The notes: a model not told the origin generated them from the sequence alone. 64,000 nucleotides of DNA from an uncultured Oribacterium sp. (GCA_946413525.1 CAMKKZ010000008.1:85114-149113); one strand, 5' to 3'. Numbered from the stretch's first letter, positions 1 through 9,083 are shown. A program made the numbers and translations.

Positions 1-1974
1 GCATGGGCAGAGGAAGCGGCCTCGATGCCCGAAAAGCGCGTCCTTTGCCTTCCAAAACGCCATCCGGATCCCACGCCTGACCTTTCCTATTCTGACCCTG
101 ACCCACTCAGGAAAGATTTTTCTATAGAGCTTCTTTCCCATCCGCAGGAGATCCCGGAAAAAATCAAGAAACAAATCATCCGACAGCATGAGCATGAAGC
201 CTCCATACAATGCGCTGAAAATCAATGAAGAACATAGCATGACAAGGAAATCCGGCCACCCGCTAAAAAGGATCAGGACGCTGAGAGCCCCCGCCAGACA
301 GGAAACCGCCACCTTCCCGATGCTTTGCGGGTCGAATACCCTTAGCCGCATAAAGCGTCCGGCGTACATCACGGTAAAAATTGCCACCAGTGTTTCGGAC
401 AAACTCGTTGCGATCGCGGCGCCGACAACAGACAGCCCGGGAATAAGCAATGCGTTCATGATAATATTTCCGAGGGCGCCGAAAAGCTCTGAATAGAACA
501 GGGCCTTCTCCTTCCCGGCCGGAACCAGGATCTGACCGCCCGCAATGTTACTGATGCCTATGGGGACAATGGCAAGAATAAGAATCCTCATCGGAATTGC
601 CGCGCCAACGTAGTCCTCTCCGCAAAGCATCCTTAAGCAGGGCTTTGCAAAAAGAAAGAAATAGACCGCCAGCGGGATCATCACCGCCTGAACTACGCGC
701 ATAGAACGGCAGGCCAGATTCTGAAATCCCTCCGCATCCCCTCTTTTCCATAATGCGGAAGCCTTCGGCAAGGCCGCCGCCCAAAGGGAGCCGGTAATGA
801 GGGGGAGGAACTGCTTGACCTTGGCCGCTGAGGCATAGATGCCAACCGCCTCATTGTCCTTAAAGAAACCCAGCATGACAATATCGGAATGGCTGTATAC
901 CGTGACGGCGCAGGACATCAGAAAAAACAAAGTCAGGGAAGGAATGTGTTTCCATGCCGTTCTCATTACCTTCCTTTCAGCCAGGATCCTGAAAATGTTC
1001 GGAAATACTCTCAGTTTCCATTTTACATCAGCAATGGCAAACTCCGCAAGAGCAACTATCATGGCCATGCCGGCAGAAATCCATGCGTATGTATAAATAT
1101 CCGTTTCCTTACGGACAAGAAAAAACAGTGCGGCAAGGCCCAGCGCGCGGCTTGCGGCTATGAGCTTTGCCAACACTGAATAATCTCCCTTCCCCTTGTA
1201 CAGCCACTCGCATTCCGGTATGGCAGAAAGGATGTTCAGACCATAGACCAGGAGCAAGGCTCGGTCAAGGTCCGGGGCATAAAAAAGAAATATGATATAA
1301 AGGGCAAAAGCCGCAATTCCGAAAATCCCCCGGAGCAGGAACAATTCCCCCACAAGACAGGGAAGGCCGCTGTTCGGTGCTTGTCGCCTTTCCCGTGCAC
1401 AGAATTTCCCCGCAAGACGGGGAAGGCCGGGATGCCGGCCATCATCGGTCGCAGGACGCGTTCCGTCATCATGAAGCGATACGCCTTGAGGCTCCTTTAG
1501 CAAAGTAAATTTTGATTCATTGGAGTCTGAGGCACCTGCCACTGAGCGCATCCCGTAAATCGGCATTCCAAGGCCAGTCACAAGGGCAAAATAAGCTGAA
1601 ATCGAGGCCGCGTACTGCACCCTCCCCAGCCCCTCCGGATGGAGGATCCTCGCAATATAGGCAAAGGAAATGGCCGGATAAACATAACGTATAAGGGATA
1701 TCAGAATACCCCAGACCGTATTCTTCCTGATCTCTGCTGTCAAAGCAAGCTTTGGAATCTTTGAACTCCGGTGCCCTGAATTCCGACGCTGTGAACGAAC
1801 CATGGCGGGAACATTCCCATCTGTCAGAGTGGGCTCAGAATGCTCAGAATGCTCAAAACTCCAATGTTGTGAACCTACTGACAAATATTCGGACTCATCA
1901 GCCAGTGCCGGCCCCGAATATTCAGATTTCTGAGAGAGTAATGATTCTTCGCATGATCTAAAATCTCCCTCCAT
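1..1974 (-). CDS. Polysaccharide (oligosaccharide) flippase, Wzx/MATE-like, partial
   Basis: Integral membrane protein expected to flip lipid-linked glycan units across the membrane. One open frame of 658 codons runs from the ATG at 1974 off the left window edge with no stop. GGAGG lies 8-9 bases before this ATG, and the start overlaps the end of the upstream glycosyltransferase by about 16 bp, which suggests translational coupling. The core holds many hydrophobic helices and typical flippase text (for example NTVWGILISLIRYVYPAIS, then GIYASAAKVKQF). Two oddities stand out: about 90 polar residues before the first helix, part of them matching the B/D intergenic repeat, and an insertion of about 60 residues before the third helix region that holds two in-frame copies of a 27-bp repeat. 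At over 650 residues it is longer than the usual 480-520. The family call is secure; the substrate is unknown. Confidence 0.82.
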   Translation of the reverse strand, partial: MEGDFRSCEESLLSQKSEYSGPALADESEYLSVGSQHWSFEHSEHSEPTLTDGNVPAMVRSQRRNSGHRSSKIPKLALTAEIRKNTVWGILISLIRYVYPAISFAYIARILHPEGLGRVQYAASISAYFALVTGLGMPIYGMRSVAGASDSNESKFTLLKEPQGVSLHDDGTRPATDDGRHPGLPRLAGKFCARERRQAPNSGLPCLVGELFLLRGIFGIAAFALYIIFLFYAPDLDRALLLVYGLNILSAIPECEWLYKGKGDYSVLAKLIAASRALGLAALFFLVRKETDIYTYAWISAGMAMIVALAEFAIADVKWKLRVFPNIFRILAERKVMRTAWKHIPSLTLFFLMSCAVTVYSHSDIVMLGFFKDNEAVGIYASAAKVKQFLPLITGSLWAAALPKASALWKRGDAEGFQNLACRSMRVVQAVMIPLAVYFFLFAKPCLRMLCGEDYVGAAIPMRILILAIVPIGISNIAGGQILVPAGKEKALFYSELFGALGNIIMNALLIPGLSVVGAAIATSLSETLVAIFTVMYAGRFMRLRVFDPQSIGKVAVSCLAGALSVLILFSGWPDFLVMLCSSLIFSALYGGFMLMLSDDLFLDFFRDLLRMGKKLYRKIFPEWVRVRIGKVRRGIRMAFWKAKDALFGHRGRFLCPC
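1342..1429. repeat. 27-bp direct repeat inside the flippase gene
   Basis: Two near-identical copies of about 27 bp (1342-1369 and about 1402-1429; shared core AAGAC.GGGAAGGCCG preceded by a C-tract) lie in frame inside the flippase coding sequence and translate as GLPRLAGKF and GLPCLVGEL. They fall in a segment that family members normally lack. Confidence 0.55.
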
Positions 1975-3118
1975 TCAAAATTACCTCCGGAATATCATAT
2001 TTCAAGAAAAGGTAAATGTCTCGAAACAGGGGCAGCCTGCGCGGGCAATAACGAAAAGCCCATCTGACAAAAATGTCCTTTGGATTCCAGGACCATGCAG
2101 TTGACTTGAGCCTTGCAAGGAGTTTCTTGCGCCAGTTTTGCAGGAAGACTTCTTCCGGTTCAACCCTCCCCGGGGAAACCTCGCTTATTCCATCCTTCTC
2201 TAGCAAATTATCTATTTCCATTCTGCTTTCAGACGAGATGAAGCTTGAAGATCCAACCTCCCTTTTCCTGCCCTTCCTGAACAAGGCCATGAGCTCCGCG
2301 CAGTCCAGCATTTCCCCCCGCAGGCCTGATTCATCAAATTGTCTCAAAGCCTCTTCTCCGAAGATTTCCGGCGTATGATCCCTGATATAATTTTTCAGTT
2401 CCTTAATTGCGGTCAGACGGTCTATTTTGGTTTTGAGCGTATGTGTCATCGTAATGCTGCCGACCCTTTGCCTTTTCAAATACAGGGCATTCGGGATAAT
2501 TTCGATCAGTCCGGCTTTATCAAACAAACGGTACGTTGTGCAGATGTCCTCATAAACGCGGCCTTCCGGAAACCGTATTCCATCCCACAAAGAGCATCGG
2601 TACAGCTTGTTCCATACGCAATGTTCAATCTTGTTTATTATCATAGCGTTTAATGCCTCTCCTGCAGAAAAAAGTCCGGCAGGATGGACCTTCAAGCCAA
2701 ATCTTCTTTTTTCCGTCATAGGGGCGTTGCCCCGGTAATTCTTATAGCCGCAGACCACTATATCGGCCCGGCTGCTCTCCATTGCCTCCACAAGCATCCG
2801 AATCATTCCCAATGAAAACGCGTCGTCCGGATCAAGGAACGCCACGCATTCGCCCGTCATAAGATCAAGACCTACGTTTCTGGCCCCGCTCAGGCCCCGG
2901 TTCTCCTGATGGATGACCCGGACGCGAGGGTCGGACAGATATTCGTCACATTTGCTGCCCGACCCATCTGTGGAACCATCATCAACAATGATGATTTCCA
3001 GATTGGCATACTCCTGCCTGATAACGCTGTCCAACGCCTCCGTAAGATATGGAAGGACATTGTATACGGGAATGATAACCGTTATCAATGGATTTCTGTT
3101 CATATGTCTTCCCACCAT
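1958..3118 (-). CDS. Glycosyltransferase family 2
   Basis: Cytoplasmic GT-A glycosyltransferase that transfers a sugar from a nucleotide donor to a growing surface glycan. The N-terminal 110 residues carry the GT2 signature: ITVIIPVYN at 12-20, IIVDDGSTDGS at 43-53, and the metal-binding stretch FLDPDD at 94-99. The C-terminal half lacks catalytic motifs and probably holds the acceptor-binding region. Its end overlaps the flippase start, so the two genes look like one surface-polysaccharide transcription unit. The track start at 3118 and an internal ATG at 3103 are both possible and neither has a strong ribosome binding site. A family A repeat lies immediately upstream. The family is certain; donor and acceptor are not predictable. 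Confidence 0.88.
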   Translation of the reverse strand: MVGRHMNRNPLITVIIPVYNVLPYLTEALDSVIRQEYANLEIIIVDDGSTDGSGSKCDEYLSDPRVRVIHQENRGLSGARNVGLDLMTGECVAFLDPDDAFSLGMIRMLVEAMESSRADIVVCGYKNYRGNAPMTEKRRFGLKVHPAGLFSAGEALNAMIINKIEHCVWNKLYRCSLWDGIRFPEGRVYEDICTTYRLFDKAGLIEIIPNALYLKRQRVGSITMTHTLKTKIDRLTAIKELKNYIRDHTPEIFGEEALRQFDESGLRGEMLDCAELMALFRKGRKREVGSSSFISSESRMEIDNLLEKDGISEVSPGRVEPEEVFLQNWRKKLLARLKSTAWSWNPKDIFVRWAFRYCPRRLPLFRDIYLFLKYDIPEVILNGGRF

Positions 3119-3140
3119 CGCCTCTTCTCACCACAAATCT

Positions 3141-3257
3141 TAGGTTTTGACGCGCTCTAAGGGAACGAGCGTCAAAATCCGCCTGAGGCGGACAAACCCC
3201 TGTGGGGATCGCCAAATACGGACATGAATTTTCCTGAAGGAACATTCATGTCCTATA
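3141..3257 (-). repeat. Family A palindromic repeat, copy A1
   Basis: About 117 bp made of three consecutive hairpins: a TTTTGACGCGC...GCGCGTCAAAA-type stem, a middle AACCCCTGTGGGGAT stem, and GGACATGAAT...ATTCATGTCC. It fills the space just before the glycosyltransferase start. The same unit recurs at 18.6, 30.1 and 32.1 kb. Confidence 0.75.
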
Positions 3258-3445
3258 ACTCTATCGAATATATTAATCCGGCAGGTCATATTGCTCATGA
3301 ATATGATTTTAATGTATCATGATAAGAATTATATCATAATAGAATCATACCACACTATGCTGCTTATGAAAAGCGTATAAAGTAAAGACAATCTTGATTC
3401 TTGTCATAAAATATAAATTATTGTATATGCCTGCGAGAAAAAGAC

Positions 3446-3515
3446 TTGCATAATACCCCATGGGGGTATTATAATCAAAATCCGGCAGACATACCCCTAT
3501 GGGGTATGTCTGCCG
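3446..3515 (+). promoter_or_regulatory. csoR-copA promoter with two CsoR-type operators
   Basis: TTGCAT (3446-3451) and TATAAT (3470-3475) are 18 bp apart. The spacer between them is itself the palindrome ATACCCCATGGGGGTAT (3453-3469), the G-tract/AT layout of type-2 CsoR operators. A second, longer palindrome at 3483-3515 has 15-bp perfect arms around TAT, with core ATACCCCTATGGGGTAT, just past the expected transcription start. CsoR bound at either site would block polymerase; copper binding would release it. The motif match is seen directly; the regulatory logic comes from the CsoR family. Confidence 0.85.
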
Positions 3516-3675
3516 GGCTTCGATTTCCTATTCGGACAAAAGGAAACCATTCATGTACGGAAAAAGATTTTGTTTCCATCCGGATATTCAGTGACTTATG
3601 TGAGAAACCGCGCATGGACAGAAAAAAGATTATCATTGAAAAAAACATTGTATACGGCTTCAGGAGGAACCGCAA

Positions 3676-3987
3676 ATGGACGGAGAAATGAGCTGCCCAC
3701 ATTGCAGCGAGAGGAAAAAGAAAAGGTCGAAGGAAGAACAGAAAGAGCTGCTGAAACGTCTGAGGATGGCCGAAGGCCAGATCAGGGGGATACAGAACAT
3801 GGTAGAAAATGACGCCTATTGCCCGGATATCCTGATTCAGGTCTCCGCCGTAACCGCTGCCCTGAACAGCTTCAACAAGGAGCTATTGGCCTGCCATATC
3901 AAAAGCTGTGTTTCCGAGGATATACGCGCGGGAAATGACGGGGCAATCGATGAATTTGTCCGGATGCTGCAAAAACTAATGAAGTAA
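3676..3987 (+). CDS. csoR: CsoR-family copper-sensing repressor
   Basis: Small all-helical repressor that represses its own operon and is released by Cu(I). The 103-residue protein carries the copper ligands with family spacing: Cys49, His74 and Cys78 (YCPDIL, then ACHIKSC), that is Cys-x24-His-x3-Cys. The DNA-binding segment MAEGQIRGIQ is typical. An extra Cys-Pro-His-Cys near the N-terminus (7-10) is unusual and might also bind metal. The ATG at 3676 follows AGGAGGA with good spacing. It sits between two CsoR-type operators and copA, which fits autoregulation. FrmR/RcnR-type sensing of another ligand is less likely because of the ligand pattern and the neighbour. Confidence 0.93.
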   Translation: MDGEMSCPHCSERKKKRSKEEQKELLKRLRMAEGQIRGIQNMVENDAYCPDILIQVSAVTAALNSFNKELLACHIKSCVSEDIRAGNDGAIDEFVRMLQKLMK

Positions 3988-4007
3988 AAGAAAAATCAGG
4001 GGAGGAA

Positions 4008-6884
4008 ATGAATATGGAGCAATTTATTGTCGGGGGGATGAGCTGCGCGGCCTGCCAGGCGAGGGTGGAAAAGGCCGTGGCGAAGGTTCCCGGAGTGAAG
4101 TCAGTCGCAGTCAGCCTTCTGACGAATTCAATGGGCGTGGAAGGATCCGCGGCGCAGGCGGACATTATAAAGGCAGTTGAGAATGCGGGCTATACGGCAA
4201 GCCCAAAAGGCGGACGGAAAACCGGCAAGCCGGTGGAAGGCGCCATTGGCGCAGGGAATGGCGGCACACCGGCCTCTGGAAATGACGTATCAGGCATAAG
4301 GAATGACACATCGACCGATGGGAATGGTGTATCAGACTCAGGGAAAGGCATTTCGGCCACAGGAAATGGCGTATCAATCTCTGGGGATGGGGCTTTTGCC
4401 GCAGACGATGAAAGCTTCTCATCCCCGGAGGGTACCTTTGCCGAAGAGGAGGAAATGCTCAGGGACAGGGAAACGCCGAAATTAAAAAGAAGGCTTGTCT
4501 TTTCGGCTTTCTTCCTGCTCATGATCATGTACATCGGCATGGGCTACAATATGCTGGGTCTGCCGCTCCCCTCTTTCTTCGAACATAATTACCTGGGGCT
4601 TACGCTTAGCCAGATGTTCCTTGCAGCCATCGTCATGTTCATTAACCGGAAGTTTTTCACGAGCGGCTTCCGCTCCCTTTTCCATGGTGCGCCGAATATG
4701 GACACCCTGGTTGCCCTCGGCTCCACGGCATCTTTCGGATGGAGCGTGGTCGTCTTCTATCAGATGTGCGGCCTGGTCACCCGGGGCGCCCCCAACATGG
4801 ACCTGATGGAGCTATACCATAAGCAGCTTTATTTCGAATCCGCCGCCATGATCCCGGCGCTGATCACGGTGGGCAAGATGCTGGAGGCCATGTCAAAGGG
4901 GCGGACGACCGACGCCTTGAAAAGCCTGATGCGCCTTGCGCCGGAGACCGCGGTTCTGCTCCGGGACGGGGAGGAGAAGGAGGTGCCCATCGGCGAGGTC
5001 AGGCCCGGGGACATTTTCATCATCCGCCCGGGGGACAACATCCCCGTTGACGGCATCGTGCTGGAAGGAAGCAGCGCCGTCAATGAAGCCGCCCTGACCG
5101 GGGAATCCATCCCGGTGGACAAGGCGGAGGGCGATCATGTGAGCGCCGCCACCATGAACAGCTCAGGGTATCTCAGATGCAGGGCGACAAGGGTCGGCCA
5201 GGATACGACGCTGGCCCAGATCATCCACATGGTGTCCGATGCCGCCGCGACAAAGGCCCCCATTGCAAAAATTGCGGACACGGTTTCAGGAATCTTCGTC
5301 CCTGCCGTTATCGCCATCGCGCTCGCTGTCACCTTTGGCTGGCTCCGGGCCGGGGAATCCCTGGGCTTCGCGCTGGCCAGGGGGATTTCCGTCCTGGTCA
5401 TCTCCTGCCCCTGCGCCCTGGGCCTCGCGACGCCCGTGGCCATCATGGTGGGCAACGGTCTTGGCGCAAGGAACGGAATCCTCTTTAAGACGAGCGAGGC
5501 GCTGGAGAATGCCGGCCGGACAAAAATCGTCGCCCTGGACAAGACCGGGACGATCACGCGGGGAGTCCCGGAGGTCACGGACATCTGCCCTGCCCCGGGG
5601 CATACGGAAGACGAAATTTTGGAAAAAGCCTCAGCGCTGGAGCAAAAAAGCGAGCACCCGCTCGCCAGGGCGATCACAAAGGAGGCTGACGACAGGAAGC
5701 TGCCAGATTCCGAGGTCAGCGGCTTTTCCGCATTGCCCGGCAACGGCCTTACCGCCGTATTGGACGGCCATACGCTGCATGGCGGAAGCGGGAAATACAT
5801 CCGAAGCCTGGTTCCAATCCCTGAGGAACTGGATTCTGTTTCGGAGAAACTGGCAGCCCAGGGAAAGACGCCGCTCTTTTTCGAGGAAGACGGAAAGCTT
5901 CTCGGCATCATTGCCGTCGCTGACGCCGTCAAGCCGGATTCAGAGAAGGCAATCCGGGAGCTTAAGGATCTGGGGCTCCGCATCGTCATGCTGACCGGGG
6001 ATAACGAACGGACGGCGAAGGCAATCGGCCAGGCTGCGGGCGTGGACGAGGTGGTGGCCGGGGTTCTTCCGGACGGGAAGGAGGCCGCCATCCGGGACCT
6101 TCAGAAAAAAGGAAAGGTCGCCATGGTCGGGGACGGCATTAATGACGCGCCGGCGCTTACGAGGGCGGATACCGGCATTGCCATCGGTGCGGGGACGGAC
6201 GTGGCAATTGATTCCGCGGATGTCGTGCTGATGAACAGCTCCCTGATGGACGTTCCGGCCGCTATCCGCCTTTCCAGGGCGACGCTCAGAAACATACACG
6301 AGAACCTGTTCTGGGCATTCTTCTACAACCTGATCTGCATCCCTCTGGCGGCAGGGCTCTTCGCCTGGAAAATGAACCCGATGATCGGAGCCGCGGCCAT
6401 GAGCCTGTCAAGCTTCACCGTCTGCATGAATGCCCTGCGCCTGAACCTCTTTGATATACGCGCCACATCAAAGACACCAGACCTTACGGAAGGCATTGAA
6501 GCATTATCCACTGATGATGAGATAAAGGATACAGGCACAGTGAACGCAAAAACTGAGAATGAAACAATGGAAACAGGAAACGCAGAAGCTGGGAATGAAG
6601 CAATGGAATCAGGGAATGCAGAAGCTGGGAATGAAACACTGAAAACGGAAAATGAAAGGAGCAAATCTATGACAGCAACAGTCAAAATTGAAGGCATGAT
6701 GTGCGCGCATTGCGAGGCCACCGTAAAAAAGGCGTTGGAGGCCCTCCCCTTCGTCCAAAGCGCGGAAGTCAGCCATCAGGACGGGAAAGCCGTTCTCGCG
6801 CTTTCCGGAAGCCTGGACGAGCAGGCAGTCAAAACCGCGATAGAGGACAGGGATTACGCCTTCCTGGGGATTGAAACCGCATAG
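4008..6884 (+). CDS. copA: Copper-exporting P1B-type ATPase CopA
   Basis: Membrane ATPase that exports Cu(I). Landmarks, numbered from the ATG at 4008: N-terminal heavy-metal domain with CAAC at 13-16; TGES at 364-367; the transport motif CPC at 467-469; phosphorylation motif DKTGT from 511; SEHPLA; GDGIND at 708-713; and a second metal domain at the extreme C-terminus with CAHC at 899-902. The ATG at 4014 is better spaced from GGGGAGG and may be the true start. At 958 residues it is long because of two low-complexity linkers: a Gly/Asn/Ser-rich one after the first metal domain and a Glu/Asn/Ala-rich one before the C-terminal domain. It starts 20 bp after csoR, so the two are an operon. A hairpin terminator follows. 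Confidence 0.96.
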   Translation: MNMEQFIVGGMSCAACQARVEKAVAKVPGVKSVAVSLLTNSMGVEGSAAQADIIKAVENAGYTASPKGGRKTGKPVEGAIGAGNGGTPASGNDVSGIRNDTSTDGNGVSDSGKGISATGNGVSISGDGAFAADDESFSSPEGTFAEEEEMLRDRETPKLKRRLVFSAFFLLMIMYIGMGYNMLGLPLPSFFEHNYLGLTLSQMFLAAIVMFINRKFFTSGFRSLFHGAPNMDTLVALGSTASFGWSVVVFYQMCGLVTRGAPNMDLMELYHKQLYFESAAMIPALITVGKMLEAMSKGRTTDALKSLMRLAPETAVLLRDGEEKEVPIGEVRPGDIFIIRPGDNIPVDGIVLEGSSAVNEAALTGESIPVDKAEGDHVSAATMNSSGYLRCRATRVGQDTTLAQIIHMVSDAAATKAPIAKIADTVSGIFVPAVIAIALAVTFGWLRAGESLGFALARGISVLVISCPCALGLATPVAIMVGNGLGARNGILFKTSEALENAGRTKIVALDKTGTITRGVPEVTDICPAPGHTEDEILEKASALEQKSEHPLARAITKEADDRKLPDSEVSGFSALPGNGLTAVLDGHTLHGGSGKYIRSLVPIPEELDSVSEKLAAQGKTPLFFEEDGKLLGIIAVADAVKPDSEKAIRELKDLGLRIVMLTGDNERTAKAIGQAAGVDEVVAGVLPDGKEAAIRDLQKKGKVAMVGDGINDAPALTRADTGIAIGAGTDVAIDSADVVLMNSSLMDVPAAIRLSRATLRNIHENLFWAFFYNLICIPLAAGLFAWKMNPMIGAAAMSLSSFTVCMNALRLNLFDIRATSKTPDLTEGIEALSTDDEIKDTGTVNAKTENETMETGNAEAGNEAMESGNAEAGNETLKTENERSKSMTATVKIEGMMCAHCEATVKKALEALPFVQSAEVSHQDGKAVLALSGSLDEQAVKTAIEDRDYAFLGIETA

Positions 6885-6918
6885 TAAATCCCAGGGAAAT
6901 GGATAATGCGGGTTTTTC

Positions 6919-6963
6919 AAAAGGGCAGTCCTCTGAGTTCGCCTCAGAGGACTGCCCTTTTAG
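6919..6963 (+). terminator. Rho-independent terminator after copA
   Basis: A stem of about 17 bp (AGGGCAGTCCTCTGAG pairing with CTCAGAGGACTGCCCT) around a TTCGC loop is followed by TTTTAG on the plus strand; the A-run on the other side may let it also serve the converging gene at 7104-8498. Confidence 0.85.
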
Positions 6964-7103
6964 CTTCCTGGCCAAAGATTCAAAAAGCCATTTTGCCCAT
7001 GCTTCAAACATGGCTCTGCCGCTCATAAATTAAAATATGCCAAATGCATCAGCAGCTCCGGAATAATAATCAATAAATAACGATAATATCAGTTTACAAT
7101 ATG

Positions 7104-8498
7104 TCAGTTAACTTTCTTTCCGCAAAAATACACATCCACTCCATATTCCTTCAGCTTCCCCACAATCTCTTCCAGCGTCTTCTTCCCGAGGTTCCTTATT
7201 CGAATCAGATCCCGCGGCCTTTCCCTCGCGGCCTTCAGCACAGCTCCCAGGGTCGTAAGTCCTGCCATCACCAGACATCTTTCCGCCCTGAAGTTTAGCC
7301 CGCAATTACACACGCTGATTTCATACAGCATGGCCTCAATCTCATCCGGGGCTTTTTCCAGCGCCGCCTCTCTCCTTTTCTCCTCTTCCATCCTCAGAAC
7401 GCCTTCATAGCCAAGCTTTATATAGCGAAGAGTTGTATCCAGGCGAAGACGGCTTACAGCTCTTGCGCATGCCTGGCGGACCATCGCCTTCGTCATACCA
7501 TGAATTCCCCCAATCTCCGCAAGGCTTTTATGTTTGTTATATCGCAGCTCGACCATGGCCTTGTCCCCTGGTTTTATTGTGCTGAGTGCGAACTCAAGGC
7601 CCTTCATCTGATCCTCTGTCAACTCCCTGTAAACCCCGTCTTCAAATATCCTTTCCAGCCCTATATCCCTGATAAGGTTTTCCGGCCACGGGAGCTGCTG
7701 TTTTCGCTTTGGTTTTTGGATTTTCTGTTCCTTTTTCGCCTTGACGGGTACGATAATCTTTTCTGTACCCCCGTGCCTGATTGCAAGCATCTTCTCAATT
7801 GAGCCCTGGGCAGCGTTCGGTGAAATCCTTAAGGCTGCAGCCTTTATGTATTCCCAGGATTCTTTCGGATCCTCATCATACTTTGATGTCACGAAATCGT
7901 ATCCCCATTTTGTTTCGGGCGTTGCCATTAGAGCGAAATGCCATCTATTCTTCCGCTGCCCGAAATCAGTAACAATGAGATATGTCATCATCTGAAGGTC
8001 CGTCAGGGTGCCGTTGAAATTTTGTTCCCCTCCTTTATAAAATCCGGCCTTCTCTTTCAGGTCCGATGAGGGGATTGGGGTGCTGAGGCCATTGTCTGTG
8101 AGGAACAGGGCATCCATAATCTTCTTTGTGCGGTGGCTGGCAAGACCAACATCGTAAAGAGCGTCATAATCATACCCGTTTCGGCGGTAGTTTGCGAATA
8201 CAGGAAAAAAGGAGCGGCTGATGAAGCCTGCCGTGCCATGGAAAAACTTGCCATAGGCAATATCAGGATGCGACGCGAGTGCCTCACGCCATTTCCATGG
8301 ATCTGTCTCCGGATCCTTTGTCCACCAGACTTCTGATGGAACGCGCTCTTCTACGGAAAATCCTGGGATCTCGTTGGAAAAGAGAGGGAGGAAGCCGTAT
8401 TCATTTAAAAAAGCTATGAGCCCGTCTTTGCCATGGATGCGGTTTGGACTGTTGTCATCACAGCCGGACATGATAAAGTTTCCGTTGATGTTTTGCAT
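7104..8498 (-). CDS. AlkZ-related protein fused to sigma-4-like HTH and RNA polymerase alpha-CTD-like domain
   Basis: The 464-residue protein has three parts. Residues about 20-225 resemble the AlkZ-related proteins of Clostridia, possibly DNA-binding winged-helix modules related to DNA glycosylases. A basic linker (245-270) follows. Residues 300-358 look like sigma region 4: KAMVELRYNKHKSLAEIG and a recognition-helix-like RQACARAVSRLR. Residues about 400-456 resemble the RNA polymerase alpha C-terminal domain (AGLTTLGAVLKAA, then IRNLGKKTLEEI). Two transcription-type DNA-binding folds in one polypeptide suggest a nucleoid or transcription role; no catalytic residues are evident to me. The ribosome binding site is weak. 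It converges on copA and has a MITE just upstream. The domain order is seen; the function is unknown. Confidence 0.7.
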   Translation of the reverse strand: MQNINGNFIMSGCDDNSPNRIHGKDGLIAFLNEYGFLPLFSNEIPGFSVEERVPSEVWWTKDPETDPWKWREALASHPDIAYGKFFHGTAGFISRSFFPVFANYRRNGYDYDALYDVGLASHRTKKIMDALFLTDNGLSTPIPSSDLKEKAGFYKGGEQNFNGTLTDLQMMTYLIVTDFGQRKNRWHFALMATPETKWGYDFVTSKYDEDPKESWEYIKAAALRISPNAAQGSIEKMLAIRHGGTEKIIVPVKAKKEQKIQKPKRKQQLPWPENLIRDIGLERIFEDGVYRELTEDQMKGLEFALSTIKPGDKAMVELRYNKHKSLAEIGGIHGMTKAMVRQACARAVSRLRLDTTLRYIKLGYEGVLRMEEEKRREAALEKAPDEIEAMLYEISVCNCGLNFRAERCLVMAGLTTLGAVLKAARERPRDLIRIRNLGKKTLEEIVGKLKEYGVDVYFCGKKVN

Positions 8499-8553
8499 GT
8501 CTCTTTGAATCCTCCATCAGATATTTCATACACATAGTTCTTCATATTTCGAA

Positions 8554-8655
8554 GGTGTTAGTCAACATCTATGTTGGCGATGTCAATAGATGCTGATTTT
8601 ATGCCATTCAAATCAAATGAATCATCGGTTACCAACACACTTATTGACTAACACC
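8554..8655. mobile_element. 102-bp MITE with 8-bp target duplication
   Basis: Perfect 12-bp terminal inverted repeats GGTGTTAGTCAA / TTGACTAACACC, extending imperfectly to about 30 bp (TGTTGG and GATG match in both arms), bound a non-coding 102-bp element. The direct repeat ATTTCGAA flanks it exactly (8546-8553 and 8656-8663), the signature of an 8-bp target site duplication. The mobilising transposase is not in the window. Confidence 0.88.
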
Positions 8656-8717
8656 ATTTCGAAACTTGGTCCAGATTGCTAAAAATACTGGCATCCGTCC
8701 AAAAGAGTTAGATACAC

Positions 8718-9083
8718 TCAGAATCTTATAATTTGAGCTCCAAACGGAGTGAGCGAAAGCTTCGCGATCTTAAAAAACTGTTTGCCAAAAGGAATGCCAA
8801 CTATGGTGACGCACCAGATAAGCCCGACGACCGCATTCCCCAAAGCCATCCAAATCCCAAAGAAAAGAAGCCAGATGATGTTTGCAAGCGTGGAAACCGC
8901 TCCCCCTCCGTAAACAACATCCTTTCCAAATGGACAGAACGACAGACTTGCGAATTTGAAACATTGCAGTCCATATGGTATACCAATCACAGTGATGCAC
9001 CAGAAAACACCCGATAGTATCCAGGCCAGTCCGCTCATAAAACCGCCAAATACAAACCACAAAATATTTCCGAACAATCTCAT
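8718..9083 (-). CDS. YccF domain-containing small membrane protein
   Basis: The 121-residue membrane protein is built of two similar halves, each with a hydrophobic helix pair followed by VIGIPYG or IVGIPFG and a short tail ending CPFG or TPFG, as in the YccF family, whose function is unknown. I chose the ATG at 9083 rather than 9167 because GGAGGTAGGCAG precedes it directly and the conserved domain begins at its third residue (LFGNILWFVFGG). It stands alone, with a MITE beyond its 3' end. Confidence 0.85.
   Translation of the reverse strand: MRLFGNILWFVFGGFMSGLAWILSGVFWCITVIGIPYGLQCFKFASLSFCPFGKDVVYGGGAVSTLANIIWLLFFGIWMALGNAVVGLIWCVTIVGIPFGKQFFKIAKLSLTPFGAQIIRF

Noticed and set aside
5135..6091. 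318-codon ORF opposite copA
   Set aside because: Antisense shadow of the P-type ATPase core.
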